Below, piece by piece: positions 1 to 11,978 of a stretch of 64,000 bases of DNA (position 1 is the first letter of the stretch; each line of letters begins with the position of its first letter). The DNA is taken from the NCBI GenBank assembly GCA_964036315.1, contig OZ038498.1, forward strand, positions 6,322,278-6,386,277, in the 5' to 3' direction. A model generated the notes under the pieces. It did not search any database, was not told where the DNA came from, and saw nothing but the letters and a program-made list of their open reading frames with translations. The stretch comes from Acanthosepion esculentum. Its lineage: Eukaryota; Mollusca; Cephalopoda; Sepiida; Sepiidae. A program made the position numbers and the translations under genes.

Positions 1-440
1 ATGATTGATTTTTATCAGGAATATTTAAATGGTTTCAGATTGAGATATTACTGCTACACGGATAACTGTTTTTTTTTTCCCCACTAAGAACTGAAGTGCA
101 AATACATGAAACTACAAAGACTCAATAAAATCTATTATTACTTTCAGTCCCCCTTGTTCTATCCCTGTTGAGAATCAAGTATAGTGGAAACACTGGAAAG
201 TAAGATGATTGAAATTAACAGTACATATTCTCTGCTCAAATAATCCAGTCAGTAGGCTGAGCATAGCTATAAGTCTATATAGGAGCCAATAATTAGAAAA
301 GAATCAACATTACGGATCCAAAAAAGCTACTACTTAAATGTTCCAGCATTGAGAAAATGTGTTTCTTGAATATTGTGAGTTCAATCCCAGGGTCAGATAG
401 TGTAGAAATATATACATGCTCACCATAAATGCAGATCAGC
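1..440. other. Intron sequence, nothing recognised
   Basis: AT-rich sequence without a coding signal or clear repeat. Around 358-395 a short stretch (gtgagttcaatcccag) resembles a tRNA B box and may belong to the SINE that follows. Confidence 0.4.
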
Positions 441-617
441 ATCAAAAGGATTCCACCAACACTTTTATCCATTAGGTCATGTGTCCTTGAAATAAAGGGT
501 TCTGTTTGAAATTCCAATCACCTGAAGAAGGCTGAACCATACAACAGCTGAAATGCTGTGAATATGGCAACAAAGATGAAGGCGACAGTTTGAACAACGT
601 CAATAAAGTAAATGATC
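441..617 (+). repeat. tRNA-SINE tail fragment with hammerhead-like core
   Basis: The tail of the SINE described at 18535-19302 is present: AATAAAGGGTTCTG, then CCTGAAGAAGG, hairpin, GAAA. The core runs 522-553. The stem is GGCTG (530-534) with CAGCT (545-549). Compared with the GGCCG/CGGCC of other copies, both sides changed and pairing is kept. Just before it, 463-487 is the reverse complement of the SINE head, so the copy is rearranged. Confidence 0.6.
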
Positions 618-619
618 AA

Positions 620-906
620 ATTTCATTTGAAATCTTTAGACGGAACCATAAGTTTTATGCTAACAGTTTTTTCTCTTGCACTTCTCGCTTGTGGAACTCT
701 CTTCAAGCTTTTTGCTTTCCAGTTAACTTTGATCTTCAAAAATTAAGATGCAACATCAATTATCTTCTGTCATTTTAATCCCGTTTCTCTTATTGTTCTC
801 TCTCCTTAATAATGTTTTCTTTTTCTCATATTTGCTCACACTCAGTAAACCCTTGTGTTTTAGTGGCTTTATTGCCTTGCTTGGGGTGAAAGGATTAAAA
901 AAAATA
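620..906 (+). mobile_element. 5'-truncated jockey/CR1-type LINE, 3' end
   Basis: The last ~45 codons of the reverse-transcriptase ORF remain (NHKFYANSFFSCTSRLWNSL ... NINYLL), followed by the family's 3' UTR ending near GGCTTTATTGCC and an A-rich tail at about 895-908. Other copies with the same end are at 17215-17740, 48355-48745, 50848-51325, 52258-53520 and 59395-59655. All are 5'-truncated. Confidence 0.75.
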
Positions 907-2539
907 TTTGACTTTGTTACTGTATGAGAAAAAAAAATTCAACTAAGATTTATACTGGTTTATGGTGTACTAAATCTTCTTGTAATTATTTTAGTTTTGA
1001 GACTTCAGGTTTGATTTTAAAAATGATTGGCTATAATTTGAGATTATGATAATAAGATTTTATATATATATATATATATATATATGTTGCAAATATGTTT
1101 GGATTTTTTTATGCTTTGGCCAAATCTGGAGCAACATTTCAGATAAGATTTGGCTTTCTTCATATGCATGAATGTCTTTTACATGAGCAATGAGAAAATA
1201 TAGATCTTTCATTTAACTAAGAAAAACAGATATCAGAATTTAACCATAACTAAAAGAAATATGAAAAGAGGTGCTGTTGAAAATACGTGATGAATATTTT
1301 CATATCACAAAACTAACTTAACTATGTTATATGAATTATAATGTATCAGTGTAAAATGAAGAGATTTCATCATGAATCTAAGCATGTTTACAAGTTGCTT
1401 TGCCTGAGAGACCAGATTATCTTGTCTACTATATAAATAGTATTTTCTCTGTGTGAATGAACTACTGAGTGATTTCTCTAACATTTCATATATAGTTTAA
1501 TTAAAATATCTAATTAAAATGCTTAGTTTTATTATCCAATCATTTTTTTCCCTGTGGTTTCATTTTTTGCTGATTTTTTTTTTTTTTTTTTTTTCCTATT
1601 GTACTGCTGATTAATTCTCCAGCTATTTTCAGGTGTTTATGATATGTGCATTTTAAAATTTAAAGAAAATATTTCAAGGTATCCAGTTTTGAAAGTTCTG
1701 GATTGAATGAATTTGATTTGCTATTGTGAATATTGTGAATATTTTCACTTTTGTCTGCATTGTAATAAACAACTCAGGTAATTGGCTCTTTTAACATTGA
1801 CTCAAATACTTTTCAGGGTTTTCCTTGTCCAGTATTGAAACTAAATCTCTTCCCATTTTTCTCTTTTCCAGGTTGTTTTTGTATATAGACAAGACCTTCA
1901 AAAGTCATAGATTTACATTATCAGGAATTTCGTTTTAGGAGCAGATAGGTTTACCTGTTGTTTGGTTCACACTCCTTCCTGGTGTTTTGAGCAGGAGTGG
2001 AGGCTTATCTTTTGTTTCCTGTTTAGGATTGGATTTCTGTTTCCTTCTAAAGAGTCTCTTTCACTCTCCTTCTATCTTGGTAGAATTATCTCCTGTCTTG
2101 GGGTGAATTGATTTTTTTTTTTTTAAAAAGGACAAAAAAGTTGACTTTTATATTTTGGGGAAAAGAGGAAAGATAGAAAAACTGCAACAAAATCATTTAA
2201 CTTTTTTCTATTTTGCATTTTATAGTTTACCGTGAAGCAAAAGTAAAAAACCTCCTGTGTAATTCATTATTCATGAGTTAATGTGAATTATCAATTACAT
2301 AGAAAGCTAATACCAAATAAAAGAATCAAAACCAATGAATTAACAATCTTATCTCCCCTATTTACTTAATGAGATATTCCATTGTTATGGTAGCATGAGA
2401 TATATTTACTTTTATTATTTCCTTTTGTTAACAATAGAATTTCTCATTACTAAGAAGAGATAAGGCTGTTCAACTGACAAATATATAATTACATTGTGCA
2501 AATTACTGTTGTTTTGTAGCTACCAATAATGGGTGAATA
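907..2539. other. AT-rich intron, no gene
   Basis: No coding signal. It contains (TA)n at 1060-1085 and a T run of about 22 at 1573-1596. The remainder looks single-copy. Confidence 0.5.

Positions 2540-2604
<65 letters not shown>
2540..2604. repeat. (AT)n microsatellite, about 65 bp
   Basis: A pure AT dinucleotide run. Open frames of alternating Ile-Tyr across it, on both strands, are artefacts. Confidence 0.95.
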
Positions 2605-2606
<2 letters not shown>

Positions 2607-2744
2607 AACAATTTTAATCAAATTGATCACAAAGTGGATGGTACCATTAATGTAATTCAGAAAATCTTTAGATCTATAACAAAGTTGAATAAAATCCTCC
2701 CTGATCATGAAGTGCAAATACCTTTCTTTCCCTCCATAATGTAC

Positions 2745-3232
2745 AGGGTTCGTTGTATACAGTACGTTATGTTAACTATTTACATTGTTCGGACTGTTGT
2801 CCTCATCTTTATAGCCATATTGATGATGTTTTTCCTGTTGTACACTCCAGCATTCTTCAGGCGATTGGAATTTTGAGCCAAACCCTTTATTTCATCTAAC
2901 GTGCCATGCCTCTTCCAAATGTCTCTGTTATCTCCCTTTAACTCAACTCTTCAAGTAGCGAGGTTTTTGAACTCACAACTCTTTTGGTCAAGTCACTGAA
3001 TCTAACGAACATTTTTATCCACTGAGCCATGTGTCCTTGAGGACATCACTGTATGAATTTTTGGGACTTAATGTCTCAGTAATTATTTTTTTTACCAGAG
3101 AACTTATTGCAATTTTTGTTGTTACTATTGCTTTTCTCTAGCATTTTGTATTACTGGTTCCCATATTGTGTTTATTTCTATGCTTGGCCGGCTTAGGAGA
3201 ATTTTGTGGTCTAGCATATATGCTGATTCCTT
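2745..3232 (-). repeat. tRNA-SINE-containing repeat, long form
   Basis: Read on the minus strand it has an upstream segment (about 3232-3045), a tRNA-like head (CACATGGCTCAGTGGATAA, then GAGTTCAAAAACC), a body, a decayed hammerhead-like core at about 2830-2860 (GAAA is now AAAA) and a partial tail. It matches 47763-48205 along its whole length, including the part upstream of the head that the SINE at 18535 lacks. Confidence 0.6.
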
Positions 3233-3589
3233 AAGTTTTCATATTTTCCAGTGATATTCTCTGTCTGTTATTTCAACTTCATCCCAGAGTGGGCGGTGAT
3301 CTCCCTTTTTCCTTCCATATGTGGTTAGCTACATCTGATTTTTCTATTTCCCCTCATTTTACCACATTATGATGTTCTTGCTGTCTTATCTTAAGGGGAG
3401 GGCCTGTTTATCCATTATATTTCTTACCATAACTGCATGGGATAGTGTATACACATTGTTTAGTCATGCTCTCCTCTATGGGGTGGGGTCTTACTCGGGA
3501 GAAGTGTCTACAAAGTGTTGGACCACTTTTGAAGGTCATCCTGATGTTATATGTACCACAGATCCTTTGTATTTTTTTTTCTAATAATC
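3233..3589. other. Intron sequence, unclassified
   Basis: Somewhat richer in GC than the surroundings. No recognised element or exon. Confidence 0.35.
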
Positions 3590-3657
3590 CCTTCACATAG
3601 GGTAGGCAGATTGTTTTCTGGGCGTTGTTATCCTCTTGTACCCTTCTATCCCAGTTG

Positions 3658-3746
3658 CGTCCCGGGCATGACGATAAACTACATCCGCGTCCTGGGCATG
3701 ACGATAAACTACATCTGCGTCCTGGGCATGACGATAAACTACGTCC
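3658..3746. repeat. 30-bp tandem repeat, 3 copies
   Basis: The unit contains GGGCATGACGATAAACTAC and is repeated at 30-bp spacing. It lies at the 5' side of the composite element ending near 4185. Peptide repeats such as SSCPGR on the minus strand are translations of this array. Confidence 0.9.
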
Positions 3747-3897
3747 AACCAAAAGGCTGTCGATCCAATCAATCTGCTGGTCATGTCATGCCCCATCACA
3801 TCTAACCCATCCCAAAACAACTACAACTTACAATTAACTTTCCCTCCCAAACCCTACACTAAATATACTAACACCTTACCCCTAAAATGTGATGGGA

Positions 3898-4105
3898 AAT
3901 AATGATGTTGCCAGCTATACATTTTTGAAACAATGATGTTGCCAGCTATACGTTTTTGAAACAATGATGTTGCCAGCTATACATTTTTGAAACAGTTGCC
4001 AGCTATACGTTTTTGAAACAGTTGCCAACTATACGTTTTTGAAACAATGATTTTGCCAACTATACGTTTTTGAAACCATGATGTTGCCAACTATACGTTT
4101 TTGAT
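3898..4105. repeat. 31-bp minisatellite, 7 copies
   Basis: The unit is built around TTGCCAGCTATACATTTTTG. Full units are 31 bp and two are shortened by a deletion. The unit is clearly related to the array at 14459-15040 (TTACCAGAAATAGATG) and to single units at 13150-13200. After it comes ATTAAATAACCCAT at 4131. Confidence 0.9.
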
Positions 4106-4199
4106 ATATCTAGTAAATGCTGGATCTGGCATTAAATAACCCATAGTGGTTGATATGCCATAAAACCCCAACCAACCAAACAAACAAATCTATCCCAAT

Positions 4200-5720
4200 T
4201 TGTTGGAGATGCCATGTACCCAGGGTAGTTGTTATATTGTAGGGTATTGCTTATACTGACCATTTTTTGGTCCATAAGTCTCTGGGTTGCCACTTATGAC
4301 TTTTGCCTGATGTTGTAGGCAGTGGACGATCCATTTCATTACACTGCATGGGTAGTGGGAGTTGAAGTTGAGGTATTGTCTGGTGAATGTTGGCTTGTGG
4401 TATATGGAGTCTTGTACCTATGTTCTGTTTGAGATATTAGTACATCCAGGAATGCTAGTTTGTTGTTGTTTTCTCTCTCCATTGTAAACTGTATCAATGA
4501 TCTTATTGAGTTCAGATAGTCCAGTAGTGGCTGGACCTCTTCCTGGTATACCCAGAGTATGATGGTTTCATCTACATATCTCAGCCATAGGTTTGGCTTT
4601 AGTGGTGTGGATTCTAATACCATTTCTTTGAAGTATTCCATGCAAATGTTTGTCATTGCTGGTGATGATGGTGAGCTCATTGCCAACCCTTTATCCTGCT
4701 GAAGTATGTCTGACCCCATTCTGAAGTGTGTTGTTTGTGTACAGAAAGTCAGCATCTCCATCAGGTTATCTTTTGGTATACTGGTCCATACTCTGAGGGA
4801 TGAGTCTGAGGCCAGTCTCTCTCTGACGACTGATAGTACCTCCTCTGTGGGTACCTTGGTGCATGAATGCACTATGTCCAGACTTACCATCTGGTTGGAT
4901 TGGATGGAAGCATCTTTGATTATTTCCACAAAGTGGGTGGAGTTTTGGACATATAAAGGTGATTTCCCTATTATTGGGTCAATTATGTCTACCAGGAAGT
5001 AACTCAGAGGGTTGCACACAGAGCCTTGGCAGCTAACAATTGGCCTGAGTGAAATATCATCTTTGTGAATTTTGGGGAGACCTTATATGTGAGTCAGCTT
5101 GACGTAACATTGTGACCACTGCCTGTATGCCTCAGGTGAGAAGTGGTCGTTGTTCTTAATTAGGATCTGTGAGAGTTTTCCTTCTGTTTTCATTGTTGGA
5201 TCTTTCTTTACTGTAGCTACCATTTCTAATGAGGTCTTCCAGTTTTTCTGTATATTCTGATTTGCCTATCACGACAGTCGCATTGCCTTTGTCAGCTGGT
5301 AGCATGGTGAGGTTTTCATTCCTCTGTAGGCCTTTGATTGCCAGCCTCTCCAGTTTTGCGATGCTTCATTTGGGCGGGGCTTGGCTTTCTCCAGTGTCTC
5401 TCTCACTTTCCATCTTAGTTCATCTGCCCAAGGCTGAGGGATGTTCAAAAGTATTTCCTCAATGAGAGCAACAATGTCCAAGTATGCTATCTGCCTGATG
5501 GGTGTGGTGAAGTTGAGACCCTTGTTCAGAGGCACTCAGCTGGTGTTGACGTTGATTACTGCTTTCACTGGGGGAGGGAGAACTTGTGTGTCATCTTATC
5601 TTTCAATCTGTTTAATTCTTGTACTTGGTGGGCCTTGACTGCATCAAATTCATGCTTGAAGGATTTACCCAGGTTGTGCTGGAACCTCTTTCGGTCTTCT
5701 TTGGTGATAATTCTCTTGAG
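4200..5720 (-). pseudogene. Penelope-like element reverse transcriptase, decayed
   Basis: Minus-strand reading gives PLE reverse-transcriptase segments in order. There is an N-terminal region at about 5700-5269 (LNKGLNFTTPIRQIAYLD). The RT core at 5019-4339 has PLSYFLVDIIDPI, MVSLDIVHSCTKVP (motif A; the usual Asp-x-x-x-x-[FYL]TN/S is eroded), GLAMSSPSSPAMTNI (motif B) and LRYVDETIILW (motif C), where YVDD has become YVDE. It ends in LAFLDVLI. Stops and frameshifts separate the pieces and no GIY-YIG part is visible. The second catalytic Asp of motif C is lost, so it is dead. Confidence 0.8.
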
Positions 5721-5923
5721 GAGGCATGGGACGTGGAACTAGAACAAGCTACTCTGGTGGCCAAAATAAAGGGTTCAGTTCGAAATTCCAATCACCTGAA
5801 GAAGGCCGGAGCATACAATGGCTGAAACATTGTGAATATGGATATAAAGCTGAGGACAACAGTGTAAATAATTACGGTACCTCAACTCAGAAATATAGAC
5901 ATATACAACAGATTATAGTTTAA
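5721..5923 (+). repeat. tRNA-SINE tail fragment with hammerhead-like core
   Basis: It starts at GTGGAACTAGAACAAG and continues AATAAAGGGTTC, CTGAAGA, stem GGCCG/TGGCT, GAAAC (core 5796-5828), then the tail to CTCAGAAATATAGAC. It abuts the 5' side of the minus-strand PLE in opposite orientation. Confidence 0.65.
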
Positions 5924-7640
5924 TATTCCTTTGAAATAGATATCTTGAGCATGTTGTATTTCATTCATTGTATTTTCCAGTTAAAGAATATAAATCCATG
6001 TCTTGTTTTTTTTTTTTTAAATTTATTCTTCTTGTGTGAAGTGTACAAACAAATAATAAGTGTATATAAAAATTTGTTAGCTTTTCTGTAAAAAATAAAG
6101 TTTATATTTTTTAAACTAATCTTTTGGAACATATATGGCTTTTTTTCAAATTTTTTTTTGTCTGACATTCTTCAATTATTAAACAATATTAACAAATAAT
6201 CATAAAAAATATTGAGCATTCTAGAATTTAAATTTTGTAAGCAGATAAGGCAGTAATTCTAAATATCTAATATATAGAACCTGTTAAAGAAAAATTAGCT
6301 ACAATTCATGTAACTAGTTTTCAGTTTGAGATAGATATTTTAATAAAAATTAATATCTCTGAGCTAATGTTTGCATTTATGTAAAAATCAGCACATAAAT
6401 GAGAAGCAAAGTCTATAATTTATTCAGTCTGGTTAATATATGAGCAGCAAAGACTATGATTTATTCAGTCTGGTAAATATATGAGCAGCAAAGACTATGA
6501 TTTAAGCAGTTTGATATTTAAAAGTGATGCTCAGAAGAGCTAAAAAGTTTCTGTAAATATTGCTATTTGCAATATTCATCATTTTTCTCACTTTCCTCTT
6601 TGTAGTTCAGATATTCATACTGATTAGAACTTCATTTGCTTTACATGTGTCATTCAAATCCTGTCCAGAAGAGTTTCTTTAATAACTTCCCAATCTTAAC
6701 TTTTTTGTTTTCTTTTCATAATGATATTTTGTGAACACGTGAGGTTTTGCATCAAGTGTAGATTTTAAAGTTAATCTTTTTTTTTTACAAAAAACGCCTG
6801 AAAATGACAGATTATTAATTTGGAAAAATATTGTAAAAATTGAATGAAAAAGTCTGCAATCATAATTAAAATATAATAAACACTCTTATCATTTAAATGT
6901 TCATTTAGTAACTTTATATAAACTTGCTTTTTATTGAGTTAAAAAGGCAAGCTGTGAAAGTGAATTAATCTTTCTAAAAGAGAAGTGGCATTAGAATTGA
7001 TGACATTAATTATTAATAAACTTAAAATCAATGTCTTTCTCTGTGAAATGTTAAAATTATTTTTTTTTCTTTTGCATTTACTTGAATCAAACTACTACCC
7101 AGTGTTTGTAGCTAAAAAATATCAGAAAAAGGAGAGATAAAGATAGTAAATGGATACAACAAAATATTAGTTCTACCTTGGTTACTAAAACCTTTAAGTG
7201 TATATTATTAGTTTCAACTGAGAGATGATTTGAGTAAAAAAAACTGATACTTAGCATAAAGTCATGGTCAGTTTTTCCAGCCCTGAATACTAAGTATTCA
7301 ATGACTTCAAATGACTGTTTCTTGTGTGAATGAAATGCATAAGGCATTGTTATGTCCAGCCTTCAAGTCTTTTCAAACTATGGCAAAAAAAAAAAGAAAC
7401 TTGCTAAGTACTTTATAGTCTTTGATATTTAAAATAGCATATTTACTTTGACTCATATGTTAGAAAACAAGATTTAATGTGCCACAAAACCCTATTCCTT
7501 CATTTTATGTTGATGTTTGTTTTTTGTAGAGGAAGGAAAAATATTTCTGAATATACAGACAAAAACTCAATCAAATGACAAAAATAATGAAAAAATCTTT
7601 TAGTTGGTAATTAAGATATTGTACCCAGTTTTCTGTGGCT
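5924..7640. other. AT-rich intron with one small tandem repeat
   Basis: No coding signal. At 6401-6512 a 42-bp unit (GAGCAGCAAAGACTATGATT) is repeated about 2.6 times. The rest is unclassified AT-rich sequence. Confidence 0.5.
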
Positions 7641-7902
7641 GGTTTCTATAAACATAGAACTGAGCAGAGGTTTCTATCAAACATAGAACTGAGCAGAGGT
7701 TTCTATCAAACATAGAACTGAGCAGAGGTTTCTATCAAACATAGAACTGAGCAGAGGTTTCTATCAAACATAGAACTGAGCAGAGGTTTCTATCAAACAT
7801 AGAACTGAGCAGAGGTTTCTATCAAACATAGAACTGAGCAGAGGTTTCTATCAAACATAGAACTGAGCAGAGGTTTCTATCAAACAGAACTGAGCAGAGG
7901 TT
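7641..7902. repeat. 29-bp minisatellite, 9 copies
   Basis: The unit contains TCAAACATAGAACTGAGCAG at 29-bp spacing. Internal copies are identical; the first and last differ by small deletions. Confidence 0.95.
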
Positions 7903-8356
7903 GACACAGATCTGCTTTAAGATTTGAATTTTCAGTTTTGACAAACACGTTTTTAATTTCATAAAATCTGCATATTCCAGTCTGACATTCTAACCATTAA
8001 GTTATAATCTTGTGATGTTATGATTGATTTCTTTTAAAAAGAGAATTGCAAAATGAATTGCTTAGAAAATTTTGACTTGCATGAGTCTGCTTTTTTATAA
8101 TGAGTTTGAAAAAACATTTGAAATTGATTTTTAAAGTTTAGAAATGACATAAACAAGATATGTTATTTTTCTGAGAGAAAAAACATATATGTTTATGAGA
8201 TTGTGCTGCAGCAAATTATTCACGTTTTTCCAGTCATCATATAGAACATATTTTTAGTGAACAAGTCTGTTTTAGTTTCTCAAGAAAAAAAAAAAAGAAA
8301 AATAATAATAATAATAATATATGCTGAGACATTATTTTGCCATTGTTGGAGTTAGG

Positions 8357-8360
<4 letters not shown>

Positions 8361-8429
<69 letters not shown>
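8361..8429. repeat. (AG)n microsatellite, about 69 bp
   Basis: A pure AG run. A short (AAT)n lies just upstream at 8303-8320. Confidence 0.95.
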
Positions 8430-8433
<4 letters not shown>

Positions 8434-11199
8434 CTCTTTTTTATAGAGATTAATGAACTAGTTGTAAAGAAATATTTTTATACATATGGTATAATCTATG
8501 GTTACATGAAAGTGTTTATAGAATGCTAGAAAATATAAGTACATAAAAAAATCCTTTAAAAAGGCTTTTTTGCTCTTCTTTAGAGTTTGATTTTTCTCTC
8601 GTTCAGAATAATAATCTTATTCTAAAAGTGCACTGAACTTTAATGTACCATAATCGTTTGTGTATAGATTGCTAGGGAGTATAAGACACAGTTAAAAAAG
8701 CAGAAAACTTCCAGGGGAAAAAAAAAAGAAGGTTATTTCCATGTTTAAAATTCCCCTGATTTTAGAGTAAAGAGAATTACCAAAACTTGTGAAAAAGGGA
8801 GTGGAAAAAAATTTAAAACAACCTAGACATTTTGTTTACTTTTGTGATTCCTAAGCATTATGAAAATGTGATAATGACTCTTGGGGTATGTGACGGATTA
8901 AATTGTCAATACACAGTGAGAAAATAAATCAAAATAAAATTGAATATTGACTTGTTTGTTTGATTTTTATTTAGAGATTATGCAGCACCATTAAATAGTG
9001 TTTTTACCTTTTAAATGATTTCCAAATTTGACAAAATCCAGCAAAAAGTACAGAATTTAGAGAAATTTCAAGATTTATTTTTCTTTGTTGCAATATGTCA
9101 TTAGATAGATATTATCTCTCTGGTAAACAAATAAATCCAGTTTTACCAAATTTTATCCGTTTTGAGTCCTGGAAAAAATGAAATTCAAATCTAAACTAAA
9201 GTATAAGATGCAGTAGACTTTTGGACACCATTTTGGATGAAAAAACTTGCACCCTTTACACACAGAATTACAGTAATTTTTAATGTTATTTTGGTAAAAA
9301 TATTATACTCGAACAGATTGGCAAGAGTATGGTTAAAGTCTTGTTGTTTGTAAGTTTAAAGTAATCTTATAGTTTCTCATATGTATTTAAAGAATAAAAT
9401 GGTAGTATGATTTAAATTCTTGAAAATGAAATGAGATGGAAATTTTCCAGTCATCTGAATAAATACATTGAACATGCTCTTGTCAGAATCCATATAAAAC
9501 CTTTCAAAGTGGAGAAATTTATTGTGACAAAATTTATAACAAACATTTGTTCTACCCAATCATCAGTCATTATGAAATTATAAGAAACTTGCCACTTGTT
9601 TTCTTCATCTGAAATCAAAGATGAATGTTGCATCATTTTTTCTTACTATATTTCTCTTGTGTGTATAGATCTGAAATGGAATTGAGATTGTGATTTGAAA
9701 TGAATGGTGTTTATCAAATTAAGTCAAACCTTTTTTATTTCTAATGTCATGTCTTTTGATATTCTTTAACTATGAAATGAATTCTTGGAAAGATACATTG
9801 TTTTGAATTCAGAGTAATGCTTCCAGAATTGCTGCTACCCAAGGCTACAGAGTGTAAACTAGCCTCAAGCTGGATTCCTGCTTTTCCCTAGGATGTTTGT
9901 GCAAAAGTGAATTTAAGCAATTAAACAGATATTTGAACTCGGCACCAATAAGTTTACACTATCCACGTATGCCTGAATATAAATTTATGAAATAATCCAG
10001 TAAGATTTTTTTTTAAACATTATCAATCTAAAAGTTATTGCAATAACTATCTTTGAACTTATCACTGATTCCTTTCATTTAACTGAAAGTTAAAAATAAA
10101 CCAAAGCCCCAAAGATTCTTTTGCTTGCTTTTTCTTCTTCTTCTACTGATTTTTCTCTTGATGATGTCACACAATAGACAATGATGGACATAATGATAAA
10201 ATATTTGTTTTATTTTTGTTACTGAGAAAAAAAAAAAATTAGTATTTCAGAGGAAGTCAAAGAATGGAAAAGAATTAAACAAGAAGAAAAGAAAGAAAGA
10301 AAATAAAGCCACTGTGTTGATTATGATCAAGTTTAGTGTCGGGGTGGGGTGGGTGGGAGAAGGATATAACAGCTTGTGAGTTTTTGTTGAATTGAACAAC
10401 TTGTCTGTTGCCTCTGGGGATCAGATGATTGACATCTTGTTTTGAAAAGATGGAAGGAAAATTCTTTGAAAATTACGGAATAATTTTCTTTTTATCTTCT
10501 GTGGTCTTCCTCTTCCCCTTTGTCTTGAAAATCTAAAATTTCAAATCAATATCGCCTATGTATAAAATTATAGGCACAAACAGAATACAGCTCCCATGCT
10601 GAAGTGGTGCCTGTTTATCTCTGTACAAAGAAACTGGAAATACTTTAGATTTACTAGTCTTTGAAGCAAATATAAACAAAATAAAGACCAAGTTCTTTCC
10701 AACTATTATTTGTCCTTGTCGTTTGGTTGAATTAAATTATGTATGCACATTTATGCGATGCCTCCAAGCATCGTGCATTCTTGTTTTGAACAAATTCAAC
10801 TGGACAATTTGAAACTTCTACCAACATGTCAGAAAGTTAAGAAAATATAAGAATCTTAGAATTGATTTTGAAAAATTCATTTTACTTCCATAAATTCCAA
10901 ACGATGTAAACTTGGCACAGTTTTATATCTTTCTTGGACAAGATAAATAATTTGTAAAGCTTTATTTTTTATCTTCTGTAAGAATTACATCCACAATTAT
11001 TTCAAAGGTAATCATTTTCCAGCTGCCAACATGAAAAAATAAGCCCTGATAGTTTGTTAAAATAGTTTTTATTAAATAAAGATAATGACTAGCCTACATT
11101 TTTAAGTTTAAAAGGAATCTATTTTATTTACTTGAGTAGTAAAAATTCAATCTCTATCAAAACCTATACATACGTATTCACTTTATTCACATTTCTTCC
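8430..11199. other. Long single-copy-looking intron stretch
   Basis: No transposon, tandem repeat or exon recognised. Minor features are an A12 run near 10227 and a G-rich stretch near 10338-10358. Confidence 0.45.
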
Positions 11200-11563
11200 T
11201 TTTATTCCCTAAAGTTAAGCAACGTCAAGCTTGGTCAGTATCTACATAGGTGACTGTTTGGGAATGTCAGGTCCTGTAAGCTTGGACGTGCAGGTGGTGT
11301 AATGGATAATGGCTTGGAATTGGAAATCAGAGAACCAAGTTCCAATCCCAGTTGTGTTTTTTTTATATACACTTATGCACAAATACCCTTGCAAAAGGCA
11401 TGTATGAACCTCCTCCTCTCCCCTCCCAGCTATGGGTTACTTAGTAAAACTTGTATCACTAAAATCATTATCTAAAAAAAATAAAAATTCTTACAATCTA
11501 AAAATATTTTCTGCCTTTAAAGGGGTGATAAGCCATAAAAAAGGAATGAATCAATCATTTCTT
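11200..11563 (+). mobile_element. Compound 5S rRNA/tRNA-derived SINE, copy 1
   Basis: 11205-11287 resembles the 3' two thirds of 5S rRNA, including AAGTTAAGCAACG (A box), GGTCAGTATCTACATAGGTG (C-box region) and TCCTGTAAGCTTGG. Directly after comes a tRNA-like head (GGTGGTGTAATGGATAATGG and GTTCCAATCCC), then a body shared with 21668-22042 (CACAAATACCCTT; GTATCACTAAAA). Both copies end at a short GGGTGATAAGCCATAAAA-like stretch. Confidence 0.75.
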
Positions 11564-11919
11564 CATTATTTCTACCCCTATTGTTGTTCTTTCTTCCTTT
11601 TATTTTCAGTCCTGAAGCAGATAAATTTATATTATCTGGGGCGGGGTTGCAGAAGATCATGTTAATTTAGTCTTTTTAATTGCATAAAATAATTTAAAAT
11701 CATTTGTATTTTTATCATCTTGTTTTTTATATATCAAAGGCTATTGTCTGTTATTTTATTTATTTTTTTGCCAGGTGATTCTCTTCAGTACTAATACTTA
11801 ATTAACATCATTTGGTGCTGAAAAAGTCAATATACATTTTGTGTGTATGACCATTCCCAATAAACAGCATAAGCTTTTGACACTTTCTACTTTCACTTTC
11901 TGTTTTGCTTGTCTTTTAG

Positions 11920-11978
11920 TGGAAGGCAAGATCCCGGATATAGAAAATACAGATGATGCTGACACAGTAACCATTGCC
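11920..11978 (+). CDS. SNX14: Internal exon, SNX14-like sorting nexin (linker before PX domain)
   Basis: A 59-bp exon is bounded by a long pyrimidine tract ending CTTTTAG and by the donor GTAAGT. It starts with two bases of a split codon (x-TG) and ends in phase 0. The translation EGKIPDIENTDDADTVTIA is acidic and has no domain of its own. It would lie in the linker between the RGS and PX domains. The same frame stays open on both sides into intron, so the splice sites decide the limits. Phase 0 at its end fits the phase 0 start of the exon at 50281, 38.3 kb downstream on the same strand. SNX14 is an ER-anchored PXA-RGS-PX protein acting in lipid-droplet and endolysosomal lipid handling. The gene name rests mainly on the second exon; this exon alone would not identify it. 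Confidence 0.66.

Larger units (their letters stand above)
3590..4185 (+). mobile_element. Composite element with two minisatellites, unclassified
   Basis: The two arrays above are followed by the end block ATTAAATAACCCATAGTGG TTGATATGCCATAAAA (4131-4166). The same order of array and end block occurs at 13130-15090. Non-autonomous Helitron/Helentron-type elements often carry an internal minisatellite, but I see no diagnostic terminus, so the class is open. The 5' limit is approximate. Confidence 0.45.

Noticed and set aside
2529..2876. Open frames with long Ile-Tyr runs, here and at 20604, 25262, 51567 and 59064
   Set aside because: Translations of (TA)n microsatellites.
3408..3837. Overlapping open frames with peptide repeats on both strands
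   Set aside because: They follow the 30-bp tandem repeat in every frame and have no coding constraint.
9377..9636. Overlapping minus-strand open frames
   Set aside because: No domain, splice signals or composition shift; chance frames in AT-rich DNA.
11432..11665. Open frame of 77 codons
   Set aside because: Lies within and beyond the 5S/tRNA SINE body; no known domain.
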